Positions 1-8,656 of a DNA stretch of 21,834 nt are shown here, in pieces. The position numbers and the translations under genes are program-made. Numbering within the stretch: the stretch's first letter is position 1; every line of letters begins with the position of its first letter. The notes beneath the pieces were generated by a model. The model ran no database searches. It saw only the letters and a program-made list of their open reading frames with translations, and was not told the DNA's origin. Source of the stretch: a virus; IMG/VR virus record IMGVR_UViG_3300025115_000058, positions 1 through 21,834 of that record. One strand, given 5' to 3'.

Positions 1-134
1 CCTTGTGGCCCTGCGGTGATGCGTTGACGATTACGAGTATTTTGATCTGCCGATCTTCGAGTAAACACGACTCGTCAGGTGAGCCGGTTTCCCGGTCGTG
101 CCCTGCAACAGCGCCCTCGTAGGCTCCTGGGACT

Positions 135-436
135 GCAAACGCACTGAATCGGTTGTTTTCCGATAAAGTTTTTGTTACGTTTGCCATGTCGCCCAACGAC
201 AACGTTACCAACTGCCAGCGGTCCGGTCAATATGATGTAAGTATTCGCTGGGCCCCTGGTGGTTGGTAACGACCTTTTGTGTGGCCGGTAGCTCGCAAAC
301 ACACTGAATCGGTTGACTTCCGATAAGTTTTTTGCTACTTTTTCACATGGTGTCAACCCTAAGGCACCCGCGTTACCGGCTGCCAGCGGTTGGGTCAAGG
401 ATCAATTTCGGCCCTGGTGGCTGGTAACGCACCTTT
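135..436 (+). repeat. Two imperfect tandem repeats (~145 bp) with conserved stem-loops
   Basis: The 442 bases beyond the portal stop hold no convincing gene. Copy 1 runs about 135-276 and copy 2 about 295-436, offset by roughly 160 bases. Each copy has a small hairpin (ATCGG/CCGAT at 148-164 and 308-324) followed by a T-rich run, then a long stem (203-218 with 256-271; 370-386 with 414-430). Between copies the long stem changes AA/TT to GG/CT. One pair is therefore fully compensated and one becomes G-U. All G-U pairs fit only if the + strand is the RNA. The two hairpins with T-runs could be rightward terminators. The function of the larger stem is unknown. Confidence 0.65.
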
Positions 437-442
437 AAGGGA

Positions 443-2674
443 CTACTCGCCCGTCTGCTTTGGTCCCGGGATGCCCTCGGGTTGTGGCATTCCACCCTGC
501 TGCGGCGGTCCCGGCGGTTGACCGGGAGCCCCAGGTGGCACCATCCCCGGTGGAGGCGGTGGCGGCACGCCGAGCGGCGTCTGTGGATCGGGCGGCCGAG
601 GTCCGAGCGTCTGAACCATCTTCTGTGATCCTTGCGCCTTTAGCTTCTGCTCGACCGCGGCGTACCAGTAGGAAAGGTTCCCCTGGAGAGGCGGCACGAC
701 GCCAGGAAGCGCCAAGAGCTGATCGGCTTCGGCAATGCGCTGTTGCTGCGACGCAAACCGCATGTCGGCACGGATGCGGAACTTGTAGCTCCGCTGGTAC
801 ATCTTCCGTGTGACACGGATCTGCTCCATTCCACCCTGGAGCCCGCCGGAGACGTACACAAGCTCCTCGTCGGGAAGGAACATCGCGTTCAACTTGGCAT
901 TGTTCTTGGCGACTTGCTCGACGCCCTCGACGAACTTCTTCCCCGAGACAGAGAGCTGCTTCAATGCCTGCTCAACACGCGAAGAGAATCCGCGGTACGT
1001 TTCACCGGACTTGCCGCTTTCACCCGACAAGGCCGCGGTGGCACCGAAGGCAGTCTGGGACCACCCGTAGATGCGCTCCACGATTTCCCCGAGCTGCGGG
1101 TTCGCCTGCGGTGGCTTCAACGGTACCACGGCGGCGGCGACCTGCTCAGGCGAGATGCCCGAGAGCCGATTCACCACGCCAGGGCCGATCTCGAAGTCCC
1201 CCGCCTCGAAGTCGATCAAATCCGATGCAAGGTATGTCCCGGTGTTCGCGAGCGTCGCCTGGTCGGACATCTGGTTGTAAGCATTATTCGCCGCACGATT
1301 CATGTCGGCGTACATCTGCCCCGGTGAAAGCCCGAGCGTCCCCAGCATGTTTTCCATGCAAATCGCATGGGCGAACATCTCCATCGGCACCTTCCTCGGA
1401 GGCTCTGGTTCGGGATACGTTACCCCGCCGAAGCCATCGTCCATCGGCGAAAGCCACCCGGGCGGAACCGGCTCCTGTGGAGCTTGCGGTGGGCCTGGAT
1501 CGTCGGCCTGCATCCCCATGTCGATTGCCGTTTGCTCCTCGGGAGAAAGCGACTGAGATATCAAATCCACCGTCGCCTGACGCTCGGCCGCGTACTGCTC
1601 GTATTGCTGAGAAGCAAGCTGGTACTCCTCCATTTGAGCCTGGAAATCACCCAAGGATTGCAGGTACCCCTCACGCTCCCGGGTCTGACGCTCCCAGCGG
1701 ATCTGATCTTGCCAGTCCACTTCCTCACGGATGAAAAGCCGCGCCACCGTGCGCGTCTCGGAATCGACGATGGCCGTAATTGGACGCGGAACATCGCTTC
1801 CCGGAAACGCAAACGAACCTTCGTACCAGTACAGCTTGTAAACGCCGTTCCGCTCGGACTTGTCCGGCGCAATGATTCCCTGCGTCTCCGCGATGGATTC
1901 GCGCAGCTTCGACTCCGGCTCATCGTCCTCTGCCGACGCATCTCGTTCGATGATCTTGTCTACATTCTCCCAGGTTCCAGACGCCTTCATTTGAAGGAGA
2001 TCGTTCTTGCGGTAGCGCAAGAGCTTGATCTTGTACGGCACGTCGGAGTAATCCGGCATCGTGGAAACGTGCGAGTATGGCGTGTAGAAATCGTCACACG
2101 AAAGCGCCTCGTGACGGTTGCAGCGCCGAATATCGTCGTAATACGAATGAACCGTGCAGTCGCCCACGTTGTAGAAGTAGTGAACCGCACGCTGCATCTG
2201 GCGGCGGAAGTCGATGGTCTTCTCCGTGAACTGCCAGTCCGTGTGCTTGCTCACCATCGCAGACTCAAGCGCCGCGATCTCCCCGGGCTCAACCGGCTCT
2301 GCCGAAACGAACGCATCGCCCGTCAGAAACACCTCTGCGTAGGTGCGCGACTCAAGGCGAGACACGCCTTCCAGCATGATCGGAATGTGGATGTTTGAGC
2401 AATGCTCGAAGGGCTTGCGCTTCGGTGGCAAGTGCCCCGAGTACAACTTGTAGTTGTCGGCCACCTTTTGCCGGTATTCCTCGCTCGACTCGTAAGCCTC
2501 GTCAAAGTCTTCGCAAACCTGGTCCGCGATGTCCTTGAGGACGCTTCGCCCCTCTTCGCTGCCCTTGAAATCGGCAACGAGATTAGGCGATTCGTCGTCA
2601 ATCTCCAATGGAGCATCTTGCTCTTCCTCCACGGGGACTTCATCAACTGGCATTTCGAGTTCTTCGTTTTCCAT
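443..2674 (-). CDS. Phage portal protein
   Basis: A 743-residue protein encoded directly after the large terminase, the usual place for a portal. The N-terminus is acidic. The region with NYKLYSGHLPP and PFEHCSNIHIPIMLEGVSR resembles large phage portal proteins, which form the dodecameric ring through which DNA is packaged. The middle is Gln-rich and probably helical. The last ~55 residues are an extremely proline/glycine-rich tail. The open frame reaches 2713, but the ATG at 2674 is preferred: it lies 8 bases after the terminase stop and has a GAGG site just upstream, whereas the longer start would overlap the terminase. Family assignment rests on context and general resemblance, not on a catalytic motif. 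Confidence 0.8.
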   Translation of the reverse strand: MENEELEMPVDEVPVEEEQDAPLEIDDESPNLVADFKGSEEGRSVLKDIADQVCEDFDEAYESSEEYRQKVADNYKLYSGHLPPKRKPFEHCSNIHIPIMLEGVSRLESRTYAEVFLTGDAFVSAEPVEPGEIAALESAMVSKHTDWQFTEKTIDFRRQMQRAVHYFYNVGDCTVHSYYDDIRRCNRHEALSCDDFYTPYSHVSTMPDYSDVPYKIKLLRYRKNDLLQMKASGTWENVDKIIERDASAEDDEPESKLRESIAETQGIIAPDKSERNGVYKLYWYEGSFAFPGSDVPRPITAIVDSETRTVARLFIREEVDWQDQIRWERQTREREGYLQSLGDFQAQMEEYQLASQQYEQYAAERQATVDLISQSLSPEEQTAIDMGMQADDPGPPQAPQEPVPPGWLSPMDDGFGGVTYPEPEPPRKVPMEMFAHAICMENMLGTLGLSPGQMYADMNRAANNAYNQMSDQATLANTGTYLASDLIDFEAGDFEIGPGVVNRLSGISPEQVAAAVVPLKPPQANPQLGEIVERIYGWSQTAFGATAALSGESGKSGETYRGFSSRVEQALKQLSVSGKKFVEGVEQVAKNNAKLNAMFLPDEELVYVSGGLQGGMEQIRVTRKMYQRSYKFRIRADMRFASQQQRIAEADQLLALPGVVPPLQGNLSYWYAAVEQKLKAQGSQKMVQTLGPRPPDPQTPLGVPPPPPPGMVPPGAPGQPPGPPQQGGMPQPEGIPGPKQTGE

Positions 2675-2682
2675 TGCGTTCC

Positions 2683-4722
2683 TCAGTATTCGGCCCCGTA
2701 CCCGGAGCCCCATCCACCTTTATCACGCTTCCTGCGCTTCGGTCCATCCTCGTCGTCCATGTGACTCTGGCGGCGATTCTCGATGCGCCGTCGCATGGAT
2801 TCGCCATCTGCGGTGCGATACGCGCAATTAGAAACAACCACCCCGCACGCGACAAACGCACCCATCACAGGCACCGTAGTACAGTAAACATCAGCCTTCC
2901 CGGCGGGACTCACGCTTAAAACTTTCACGGCACTTCCCAGAACAGGTCTTGATGTCCTTGAACCGTGTTCCCATGAAAGCGATCCCGCAGGAAGCGCAAA
3001 TTCGCTCAATGTCATCGACTCCCGATTCTCGCCTGTGCTTTGCTGCGCATTTTGGCGAGCAAAACTTCGCAATGGAGCAAAGGCACAGTCGCTTTCATCC
3101 ATCGCGTCAATGCGTTTCCATATGCCCTTGGTCGTCAGTATTCGATGGTCCGGGGTGGCCACCATCGTTTGCCCATTGGATAACATCACATTTACGACAT
3201 CCCTGGAGACGCCAGTCTTGAAGCCACCTGCGCATGGATACCAGCGACCATCGGTAGAAAGAACAAGATCGTCGTCGCGAAGATCCTTCACAGGAACGTC
3301 ACCACGACCAGTCGTTACCGGTGTATTTGACGCGATGCACGCATACGCTACCGAATCGTACCAATGGTCGGTGTCGCATTTCAGCGGCGTGTCACGTTTC
3401 TCCGGGTCCAGATTGTCGTTGTCGGCCGGAATCGTCGGGAGGGTCTTCACGATGTTGTCCGTCAGTCCCGCGAAAAAGCAGATTCCGGGCCGCTGCATCC
3501 CGCCGCCGTGAGAATCCAACCTCGCCAATACCCGCTCGGCGTTCATCTTCCTCGAACGCTTGTCCGCCTTCGTCCAGATAACTCCGTGCCTCGCCATGCG
3601 CTCCGCGTGAGAGTCCGCCGATGACACCTCGCCCCAAAGGTTGGTGTCGGCTGGTCCGGTGATCTTGGAACGCCTCCCGTGCCAAAGCCCCATCTTCTCC
3701 TCGATTCGGCGGATCTCCATCGCCACCTCGTCGCCGTCCTTGAACCGGAACGAATACTCCCGCTCGCAGATCAAATTGCCATCCGGGTCCACCGCCCACC
3801 AATGAACACACCCGTACGACTTGTAGCCCCAGTCCAGCGACCGGAACCTCGGCCAGTCCCCGGGAATCCGGAACGGCGGAATTACGTGCAAGTCCGGTCG
3901 CCAGTGCTCCGCGAAGTAGGAGTCCGCCGTCACCCACCAGTCGCCGTAAAGCAACGCCCGCTTGATGTGCTCGGGTCGCCCAAGGAGCTTCTTCTTGTAC
4001 TGCTCCACGAACCCCTTGTCCGGGTTGTCGTCGATGGTCGCCGGGATGTAGATGCGGGTTACGTAGTCCCCGTTGTCCAACTTCTGCCGCATCAGCTTCC
4101 GCCCCGATGGCGCAGGGTCAACGAACACATCGCGCACCCACCCCGGGCCTGGATTGGAAGCGCCTCGAACGCACGCCATTCGCCGAAGCACCGGATTCGT
4201 CGCACGGTTACGCGAGCAAATTTGCTGATACTGCGTGTCCGTGAACTGCGTCATCTCATCGAAGAAGATGTGGACGTAGGAGTGCGTGTAGTAGTTCTCC
4301 CATGAGTCCGGATCCTTGCAATGGCCGAAGACGAACTGCAAACCGCTGGAAAAAACGAAGGTCATCGTCTTTTCGCGGAAACGCACGTTCGGGTCGATGG
4401 CCTTGAACACCGGAGCCGCACGGCGAATCGTGGTATCGAGACCCGCGGTCTTACGACGAAGGTGTAGGCACTGGTCGTCGGCGAGCGTCCCCCACTTCAC
4501 GATTCCACGCTTGCAGAGCTCGTTCGCCACCACCACGACCGGCATGGCGTCGTGTAGACCCCACAGGGATTTGCCAGTGCCAGCCGCACCCGCCACCAAC
4601 GCCTCGTCTACTCGAAGACGATGGCACTCTTTTCCCCATGGGGAAGCCTGGTATATCCCGGGAATCTCCACGAAGTCAATCTCGTGAAGCCGATCTGTTG
4701 GGATATTCGACAGGTCCAGCAT
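2683..4722 (-). CDS. terL: Terminase large subunit, interrupted by an intein
   Basis: ATP-driven packaging motor and nuclease that cuts and pumps phage DNA into the prohead through the portal. The ATPase domain shows Walker A AGAAGTGKS (residues ~44-52) and Walker B VHIFFDE (150-156). The RNase H-like nuclease domain shows acidic residues at D297 (SLDWGY), D359 (PADTNLW) and D456 (HWYDSVAYA). Residues 462-632 are an intein placed five residues after the last catalytic Asp. Splicing would join ...DSVAYA to CAYRTADGE..., leaving a 508-residue terminase, a normal size. The ATG abuts the TAA of the glycosyltransferase gene (TAAATG). The C-terminus after splicing is basic and short. Confidence 0.93.
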   Translation of the reverse strand: MLDLSNIPTDRLHEIDFVEIPGIYQASPWGKECHRLRVDEALVAGAAGTGKSLWGLHDAMPVVVVANELCKRGIVKWGTLADDQCLHLRRKTAGLDTTIRRAAPVFKAIDPNVRFREKTMTFVFSSGLQFVFGHCKDPDSWENYYTHSYVHIFFDEMTQFTDTQYQQICSRNRATNPVLRRMACVRGASNPGPGWVRDVFVDPAPSGRKLMRQKLDNGDYVTRIYIPATIDDNPDKGFVEQYKKKLLGRPEHIKRALLYGDWWVTADSYFAEHWRPDLHVIPPFRIPGDWPRFRSLDWGYKSYGCVHWWAVDPDGNLICEREYSFRFKDGDEVAMEIRRIEEKMGLWHGRRSKITGPADTNLWGEVSSADSHAERMARHGVIWTKADKRSRKMNAERVLARLDSHGGGMQRPGICFFAGLTDNIVKTLPTIPADNDNLDPEKRDTPLKCDTDHWYDSVAYACIASNTPVTTGRGDVPVKDLRDDDLVLSTDGRWYPCAGGFKTGVSRDVVNVMLSNGQTMVATPDHRILTTKGIWKRIDAMDESDCAFAPLRSFARQNAQQSTGENRESMTLSEFALPAGSLSWEHGSRTSRPVLGSAVKVLSVSPAGKADVYCTTVPVMGAFVACGVVVSNCAYRTADGESMRRRIENRRQSHMDDEDGPKRRKRDKGGWGSGYGAEY
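2827..3339 (-). mobile_element. Mini-intein in the terminase nuclease domain (171 aa)
   Basis: Hint-type protein-splicing element. It begins with Cys (CIASNTPVTTGRGDVPVKDL, block A), has a block B core with ATPDHRIL, and ends with DVYCTTVPVMGAFVACGVVV followed by Ser-Asn and a +1 Cys. The penultimate residue is Ser instead of His, as in some DnaE inteins. The usual block F Asp is Cys and the His is Ala. No LAGLIDADG or HNH motif is seen in frame. Residues ~547-600 of the host protein have no intein character, and the same DNA encodes a cysteine-rich zinc-finger pattern in another frame (see the separate entry). Whether this intein still splices cannot be told from sequence. Confidence 0.9.
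2891..3094 (-). other. Out-of-frame double zinc-finger segment inside the terminase intein
   Basis: In the reading frame shifted from the terminase frame, the open stretch from 3094 to the TGA at 2893-2891 encodes two cysteine clusters, FCSPKCAAKHRRE and ICASCGIAFMG...KTCSGKCRESFKR. These are typical of treble-clef/zinc-ribbon modules. If one T were added to the TTT at 3079-3081, the intein frame would read CAFCS into this module, giving CxxC-x5-CxxxC. Removing one base near the T-run at 2918-2921 would return to the block F frame (SVSPAGKADVY). There is no ATG or GTG in this frame upstream of the clusters and a stop precedes it at 3097-3095, so it is not an ordinary separate gene. Two compensating frameshifts, recoding or sequence error are the alternatives. 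Confidence 0.7.
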
Positions 4723-5451
4723 TTACCACACCGTATCCGGCGGACCGAAGTCGCCATTCATGTCGTAGTGACCCACCGCCACGCTGCAATCAATCGCGCA
4801 ACGGTAGCCGTACTTGCGGGCGTCTCCCCAAAACGCCAGGTCTTGCGTCCCGATACCTCCTTTGCCCGCCTTCGTCTCGAACCAAGGCTTTGCAAGTCGC
4901 GCGTCCTTGAACATCGACAACCGCCACAGGTTGAAGCCCATGCCGGTCCCACAGCATTCCACCAGCCCCCCGTTCGGGTCCGGCGGTTGCGGGCGGAAAT
5001 TCACGAGAGGATCTTTGGGATCTCCCCATATCTGCGGAACACCACCTTCACCCTTGGTCCAGTAGAGCCCGCCGATGCACGCCAGCTCAGGGTGCGCTTC
5101 CATCTTCTTCACCAGACTGATCACGCCATCCGAGGGCGGCATGTTGTCGTGTTCAATCGTCAGGATGTACTCCCAGTCCTTGAGCACCGGATGCTCCAAG
5201 ATGCCGGCGATTGCCTCGCTGTAAGCGCGTCCCACTTCCATCCCTTGCGCAAGGATTCGCACCACGCCGTTATTCGGCGGAAACCCAAGGTTCCAATGGG
5301 AGAGCGCCACCTTTGCCGAGATGGTATTCCCCGTTGGGATGATCACGACGATCCGCTGGTTCTTCCAAGAGCCATCCCTGATGATACGCGCCGCGCCTTC
5401 CTCGATTTTCGAGTTGCGCAACCCCGCGGTGTCCTGGATAAGCAAGCTCAC
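4723..5451 (-). CDS. Glycosyltransferase-like GT-A protein
   Basis: A 242-residue protein with GT-A/GT2 character. It has a hydrophobic strand (IVVIIPTGN), a DxD-like acidic turn (YILTIEHDNMPPSD), a CGTGMGFNLWR acceptor loop, and the C-terminal pattern TQDLAFWGDARKYGYR...SVAVGHYD that resembles the ED...GH ending of phage-encoded transferases. It probably transfers a sugar, to DNA, virion protein or host surface; the acceptor is unknown. Start: GTG at 5451 forms a GTGA overlap with the upstream stop and has GGTGAA before it. This copies the arrangement of the upstream gene pair. An ATG at 5490 would add 13 residues and overlap the upstream gene. The stop abuts the terminase ATG. Confidence 0.72.
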   Translation of the reverse strand: MSLLIQDTAGLRNSKIEEGAARIIRDGSWKNQRIVVIIPTGNTISAKVALSHWNLGFPPNNGVVRILAQGMEVGRAYSEAIAGILEHPVLKDWEYILTIEHDNMPPSDGVISLVKKMEAHPELACIGGLYWTKGEGGVPQIWGDPKDPLVNFRPQPPDPNGGLVECCGTGMGFNLWRLSMFKDARLAKPWFETKAGKGGIGTQDLAFWGDARKYGYRCAIDCSVAVGHYDMNGDFGPPDTVW

Positions 5452-5849
5452 TTCTTCACCGCCGTTCCATCGACGCGACTGGCCAGCCATGTTAGCAACT
5501 TGGCGAAACGGTGGCGCATTGAAGGCGCTTCGTCTGCCACGCGCTTCGCCTGTCGATACATCCCACCGCTAGTCGTTCCGTTCGGGAGATCGGCTCTGTA
5601 GTATTGAGAATAGGACGCCGGCTCGGTTGAGTAGATTCGAGGATCGCAACTACACATAGCCATTGATCGCGCGGTTGAGTTCGTGCTACCCGGCGGAACG
5701 AAAAGTCTACTGTTAGTCCCCAGATCGGAGCGATGAATGCGATCCGATTCCCTGAATTTTTCATTTCGACGCCGAATCATATCTTCCTCTTCCAGTTGCC
5801 GCTGCCGCTGCTGCTGCTGAAGAAGCATAATCGCTGGAAAATTGTTCAT
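5448..5849 (-). CDS. Small phage protein of unknown function
   Basis: A 133-residue protein. The ATG at 5849 overlaps the methyltransferase stop as ATGA, so the two are translationally coupled; a longer frame to 5981 would run deep into that gene. The N-terminus is Gln/Arg/Glu-rich (LLQQQQRQRQLEEED), probably helical or coiled-coil. The middle is Ser/Pro/Tyr-rich and low in structure. No family is recognised. The C-terminal residues TAVKK are identical to those of the upstream methyltransferase, because both gene ends carry the same GGCGGTGAA run that serves as the ribosome site for the next gene. Confidence 0.65.
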   Translation of the reverse strand: MNNFPAIMLLQQQQRQRQLEEEDMIRRRNEKFRESDRIHRSDLGTNSRLFVPPGSTNSTARSMAMCSCDPRIYSTEPASYSQYYRADLPNGTTSGGMYRQAKRVADEAPSMRHRFAKLLTWLASRVDGTAVKK

Positions 5850-6379
5850 TTTTTCACCGCCGTTGCCGTGAGGTCTTGCGCTACCTCGCGGTAGTGGTTC
5901 ACCGCAAAACCCTGCGTCTCCTGGTTTCGCTGCGTCCATGGCGGAATCAGCGAGTACCCCCATGTCACCTCGAAGTCGCACTCAAGCCCAACGTGAGGCG
6001 CATTTGTAGCACGCCATTCCTTCGACAAGTAGTAGAACGAGAACTCCACCACAGGTGGCCACTTGTGAGTTGGGTCGCCGTAAGCGCGCCCGCTCGACCA
6101 GTGCGGCACCACGAGCGTCATCTTCGCGCCCACCTTCATCACCCGGTAAAGCTCATTGTAGAACGCAATGCGCTCTTCTCCGTCCAGGTGTTCAATGAAG
6201 TGTGAGCAATAAACCTCTTCCACCTCGCCGTCCTTGAACGGCAATGGCTCCTTGCGCACGTCCATCACAGTATCCACGCCGTCGAACTTGATGGCGTCGA
6301 TTCCATGGAACCCTTCTCTCTTGTTTTTTCCGCATCCTATGTCGATTTTCACGTCTTGCTCCCGTGTTACGTTTCCCAT
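5846..6379 (-). CDS. Class I SAM-dependent methyltransferase
   Basis: A 177-residue protein with a Rossmann-type SAM-binding motif KIDIGCGKNK (residues ~11-20), an acidic residue at the end of strand 2 (GIDA), and the later pattern YCSHFIEHL...FYNELYRVMKVGAKMTLVVPHW typical of Methyltransf_11-like enzymes. The substrate is unknown. Being next to a glycosyltransferase-like gene, it may modify a glycan, DNA or a virion component (inference). The ATG at 6379 is the only ATG near the start; it overlaps the end of the fibre-like gene by 13 bases. The ribosome site is weak (AGG). It ends with an ATGA coupling to the next gene. Confidence 0.82.
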   Translation of the reverse strand: MGNVTREQDVKIDIGCGKNKREGFHGIDAIKFDGVDTVMDVRKEPLPFKDGEVEEVYCSHFIEHLDGEERIAFYNELYRVMKVGAKMTLVVPHWSSGRAYGDPTHKWPPVVEFSFYYLSKEWRATNAPHVGLECDFEVTWGYSLIPPWTQRNQETQGFAVNHYREVAQDLTATAVKK

Positions 6380-7809
6380 GCCTGATTTACGAAGTTTGCA
6401 TACCAATACTGTCGGGTATTCGCCGAAATCACCGATGCCGGCATGGTGCTCGTTGTCGTGACGGCGCTCGCTATCCCGAATCCGATCCCAAACGTCGGAT
6501 TCGATGAAAAGGATTGATCCGTAATGCTTATTCCAAGCCTCTTGAACGTCAGCGACCGTGGCTCAAGGTGAACGTTGGACAAGTTGAACGTGTGGGAAAG
6601 GCCCGTTAATGAGCTCGTCGAGCTGTGTCGGTGGGCGATGAAGTACAAGCCCTCCGAAAGCGACGTTTGGCACGGAATCGCTATGAACCGGTTGCTCTGC
6701 AAAAAAAGCATGAAGTTCGATGCGCTCGAAGTCGTCGTAAAAGACGATGTTCCGCCCGTGGTATTCGTCACCCATCTCAGTGTCATGGTATTTGAAAGCG
6801 AGGTCCACGACATGCTGAGCGACAGCCCGAAAGACGCGGTGGTTACGGTCGTAAGGCGCGATGAGTTTGTCCCCGTATCCTCACGGCGAAAGATGGTGAT
6901 GCCGTGCGAATAGGAGTGCCGCTGGTTGCCCGAGCCGCTTGTCGAAGTGCTAAAGTGGGCGGCAAGGCTGAACGACTTCAACACCATGATGTTGCTGAAC
7001 GTCAGCGGCTGGTCGAGAGACATCGGGTTGAACCACCACGAAGCAGGGGCGTGGCTGGAGGCTCCGGTTCCGGTGATAAGAGGGAATAGCTCTCTCTGAG
7101 ACAGCACGATTGCCGCTCCGCCACCGCCCGATGCCGCGGACAATGAAAGTGTGAAGCCCGCGCTGTTACTGGCGGTCGTTCCCGACAGGTTGGTGAGGTT
7201 CAGCGTCGGGTTGCCGTGCGAGTGATCCGACAGAGCCGCCGTCGTCAGCGCATTGTGAGAGCCGACGATGGTGTGAAGGCCACCCGTCCCGGAGGACAGC
7301 GAAAGCGTAACACCGTTCAGATTGGTGAAGGCGAGCCGGCCGACCGTGCCGGACGTTGCGGAGTCGGATACCGTCCACGACGTGAGCGCCACGGGTGCAG
7401 CCGCCGACAAGGAAAGCGTGAGGCCGGCCGAGTTCGAGTTGGTGGTGCCGCTCAGGTTGGTAAGGTTGAGCGTCGGGTTGCCGTGGGAGTGGTTGGACTG
7501 CGCAGCGGTGGTCAGGGCATTGTGAGACGCGACCATCGAGCCGTTCGACGTGTAGAACGAAACACCGTTGAGGTTTCCGAAGGTAGCCGTTGAGTACGAG
7601 AACGATCCATTGCTTCCCGACAGTGCCGGGGTGACACCGCCACCGCCACCACCCGCTGCCGATGCCGTCAGGGTCGAGCCACTGAGCCCGAAGGAAACGC
7701 CGTTGGAGTTGTTGAAAACGAGGCTAGAGAGTGAGCCCGACGACGTGCCGGCGGAGAACGTGATGTTCCCGCCTCCACCGGACGTTGTTTCTGGCACAAA
7801 AAGCGGCAT
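6367..7809 (-). CDS. Tail-fibre-like repeat protein
   Basis: A 480-residue Ser/Thr/Gly/Asn-rich protein that looks like a phage fibre or other surface-exposed virion protein. A 44-residue unit beginning SHNALTTAA and containing HSHGNPTLNLTNLSGTT appears at about residues 95-138 and 184-227. A related F-N-x-NGV-S-F element occurs three times (about 32, 77 and 161). Glycine tracts (GGGGGG near 53) act as linkers. The His-x-His in each repeat recalls metal-binding fibre repeats. The C-terminal ~230 residues are non-repetitive and could form the receptor-binding or trimerising head. The ATG at 7809 shares a base with the upstream TAA. The position upstream of the terminase is unusual for a fibre gene. 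Confidence 0.72.
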   Translation of the reverse strand: MPLFVPETTSGGGGNITFSAGTSSGSLSSLVFNNSNGVSFGLSGSTLTASAAGGGGGGVTPALSGSNGSFSYSTATFGNLNGVSFYTSNGSMVASHNALTTAAQSNHSHGNPTLNLTNLSGTTNSNSAGLTLSLSAAAPVALTSWTVSDSATSGTVGRLAFTNLNGVTLSLSSGTGGLHTIVGSHNALTTAALSDHSHGNPTLNLTNLSGTTASNSAGFTLSLSAASGGGGAAIVLSQRELFPLITGTGASSHAPASWWFNPMSLDQPLTFSNIMVLKSFSLAAHFSTSTSGSGNQRHSYSHGITIFRREDTGTNSSRLTTVTTASFGLSLSMSWTSLSNTMTLRWVTNTTGGTSSFTTTSSASNFMLFLQSNRFIAIPCQTSLSEGLYFIAHRHSSTSSLTGLSHTFNLSNVHLEPRSLTFKRLGISITDQSFSSNPTFGIGFGIASAVTTTSTMPASVISANTRQYWYANFVNQAWET

Positions 7810-8237
7810 TAAATCTCCAGGATCTTCTCGGCGATGGTGCTATCAGGGTCGGCCACCACGAACTCCCAGGCCGAGGTCGTTCCGTTCGGAATCACCGGCT
7901 CATTGGCCTTGAAGTCCGACGAGAACGTCATCGTGATGTTGCCGCCCGTATTGTTGTAGACGTGGAGCAGGTACCGTCTCCCGGCCCTCAGTCTATTCAG
8001 ATCCACCGACGAGGCTACCGAGATTTCACCGCCGGCAGTCGGCTCAAGAAATACCGTTCCGTGGCGAACCATATCCCAAACAAAGCCCGAGGCGCCCGTC
8101 GTCTCGAAGGTCGTGGACGACTCGTTGGCAAAATCGCGAAGTTTCGCCAGGAGCGGAATTACCTCGCGCTCGAACCACCGCTGGTACTCCGCTGGCTTCG
8201 GCGGGCGCTGGCTGAAAGCCGCGTCGATGGTCATCAT
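7809..8237 (-). CDS. Unknown protein, probably virion-associated
   Basis: A 142-residue protein. The first ~45 residues (FSQRPPKPAEYQRWFEREVIP) are probably helical. The rest is beta-rich (RRYLLHVYNNTGGNITMTFS), resembling the small beta-sandwich proteins often found next to phage fibre genes. It starts with ATGATG overlapping the previous stop and ends in a TAATG overlap with the fibre-like gene, so the two are translationally coupled. A role as a fibre partner or fibre attachment protein is inference from position and composition. No named family is recognised. Confidence 0.65.
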   Translation of the reverse strand: MMTIDAAFSQRPPKPAEYQRWFEREVIPLLAKLRDFANESSTTFETTGASGFVWDMVRHGTVFLEPTAGGEISVASSVDLNRLRAGRRYLLHVYNNTGGNITMTFSSDFKANEPVIPNGTTSAWEFVVADPDSTIAEKILEI

Positions 8238-8653
8238 GACCGTTCAAGCACCTTCATAATGGCGTCCCATAGCTCTTGAGCCACCTTGTCACCGCCCACT
8301 CGTCCCGGAATGGCAGAAGCGCCCTCCTTGAAGATGGCGATTCGGGTGTCATCGTCGAAAGACGACAGATCCTTCGACGACGTTGCGTAGTCCCCGGTGA
8401 AACGGGCATATTCCTGCACGCATCGGTAGGCAATCGACGCCTTGGTTCCAACCGGGAGCTTCGCCGACGAAGAAACCGCCTTCCAAAGCCCATCGGCATA
8501 GGGTCGAGTCTGAACCGGGAGCTGGCCACCGTTGATGCGAACCACCACACCGGGAACAGGACCGCTGACCGGCGTCTTGATGTCATCGGGCATAACCAAC
8601 CACCCGCTTGACCCGTTCTTCACATGCTGAACCCAGTATTTCCCGTCTTGCAT
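8234..8653 (-). CDS. Unknown phage protein
   Basis: A 139-residue protein of mixed alpha/beta character (begins MQDGKYWVQHVKNGSSGW, ends KVLERS). No catalytic motif, signal peptide or membrane segment is visible. It lies three bases after the upstream stop and its own stop overlaps the next start (ATGA), so it belongs to the same leftward operon as the fibre-like gene. Composition matches its neighbours. Function not recognised. Confidence 0.65.
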   Translation of the reverse strand: MQDGKYWVQHVKNGSSGWLVMPDDIKTPVSGPVPGVVVRINGGQLPVQTRPYADGLWKAVSSSAKLPVGTKASIAYRCVQEYARFTGDYATSSKDLSSFDDDTRIAIFKEGASAIPGRVGGDKVAQELWDAIMKVLERS

Positions 8654-8656
8654 TGC

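Noticed and set aside
75-398. A leftward open frame of 107 codons beyond the portal gene
   Set aside because: It runs across the repeat hairpins, has no ribosome site and no protein-like composition.
2827-3339. Class 3 intein in the terminase
   Set aside because: It has the block F cysteine of that class but also a normal Cys1, and lacks the Trp in block B and the Thr in block G.
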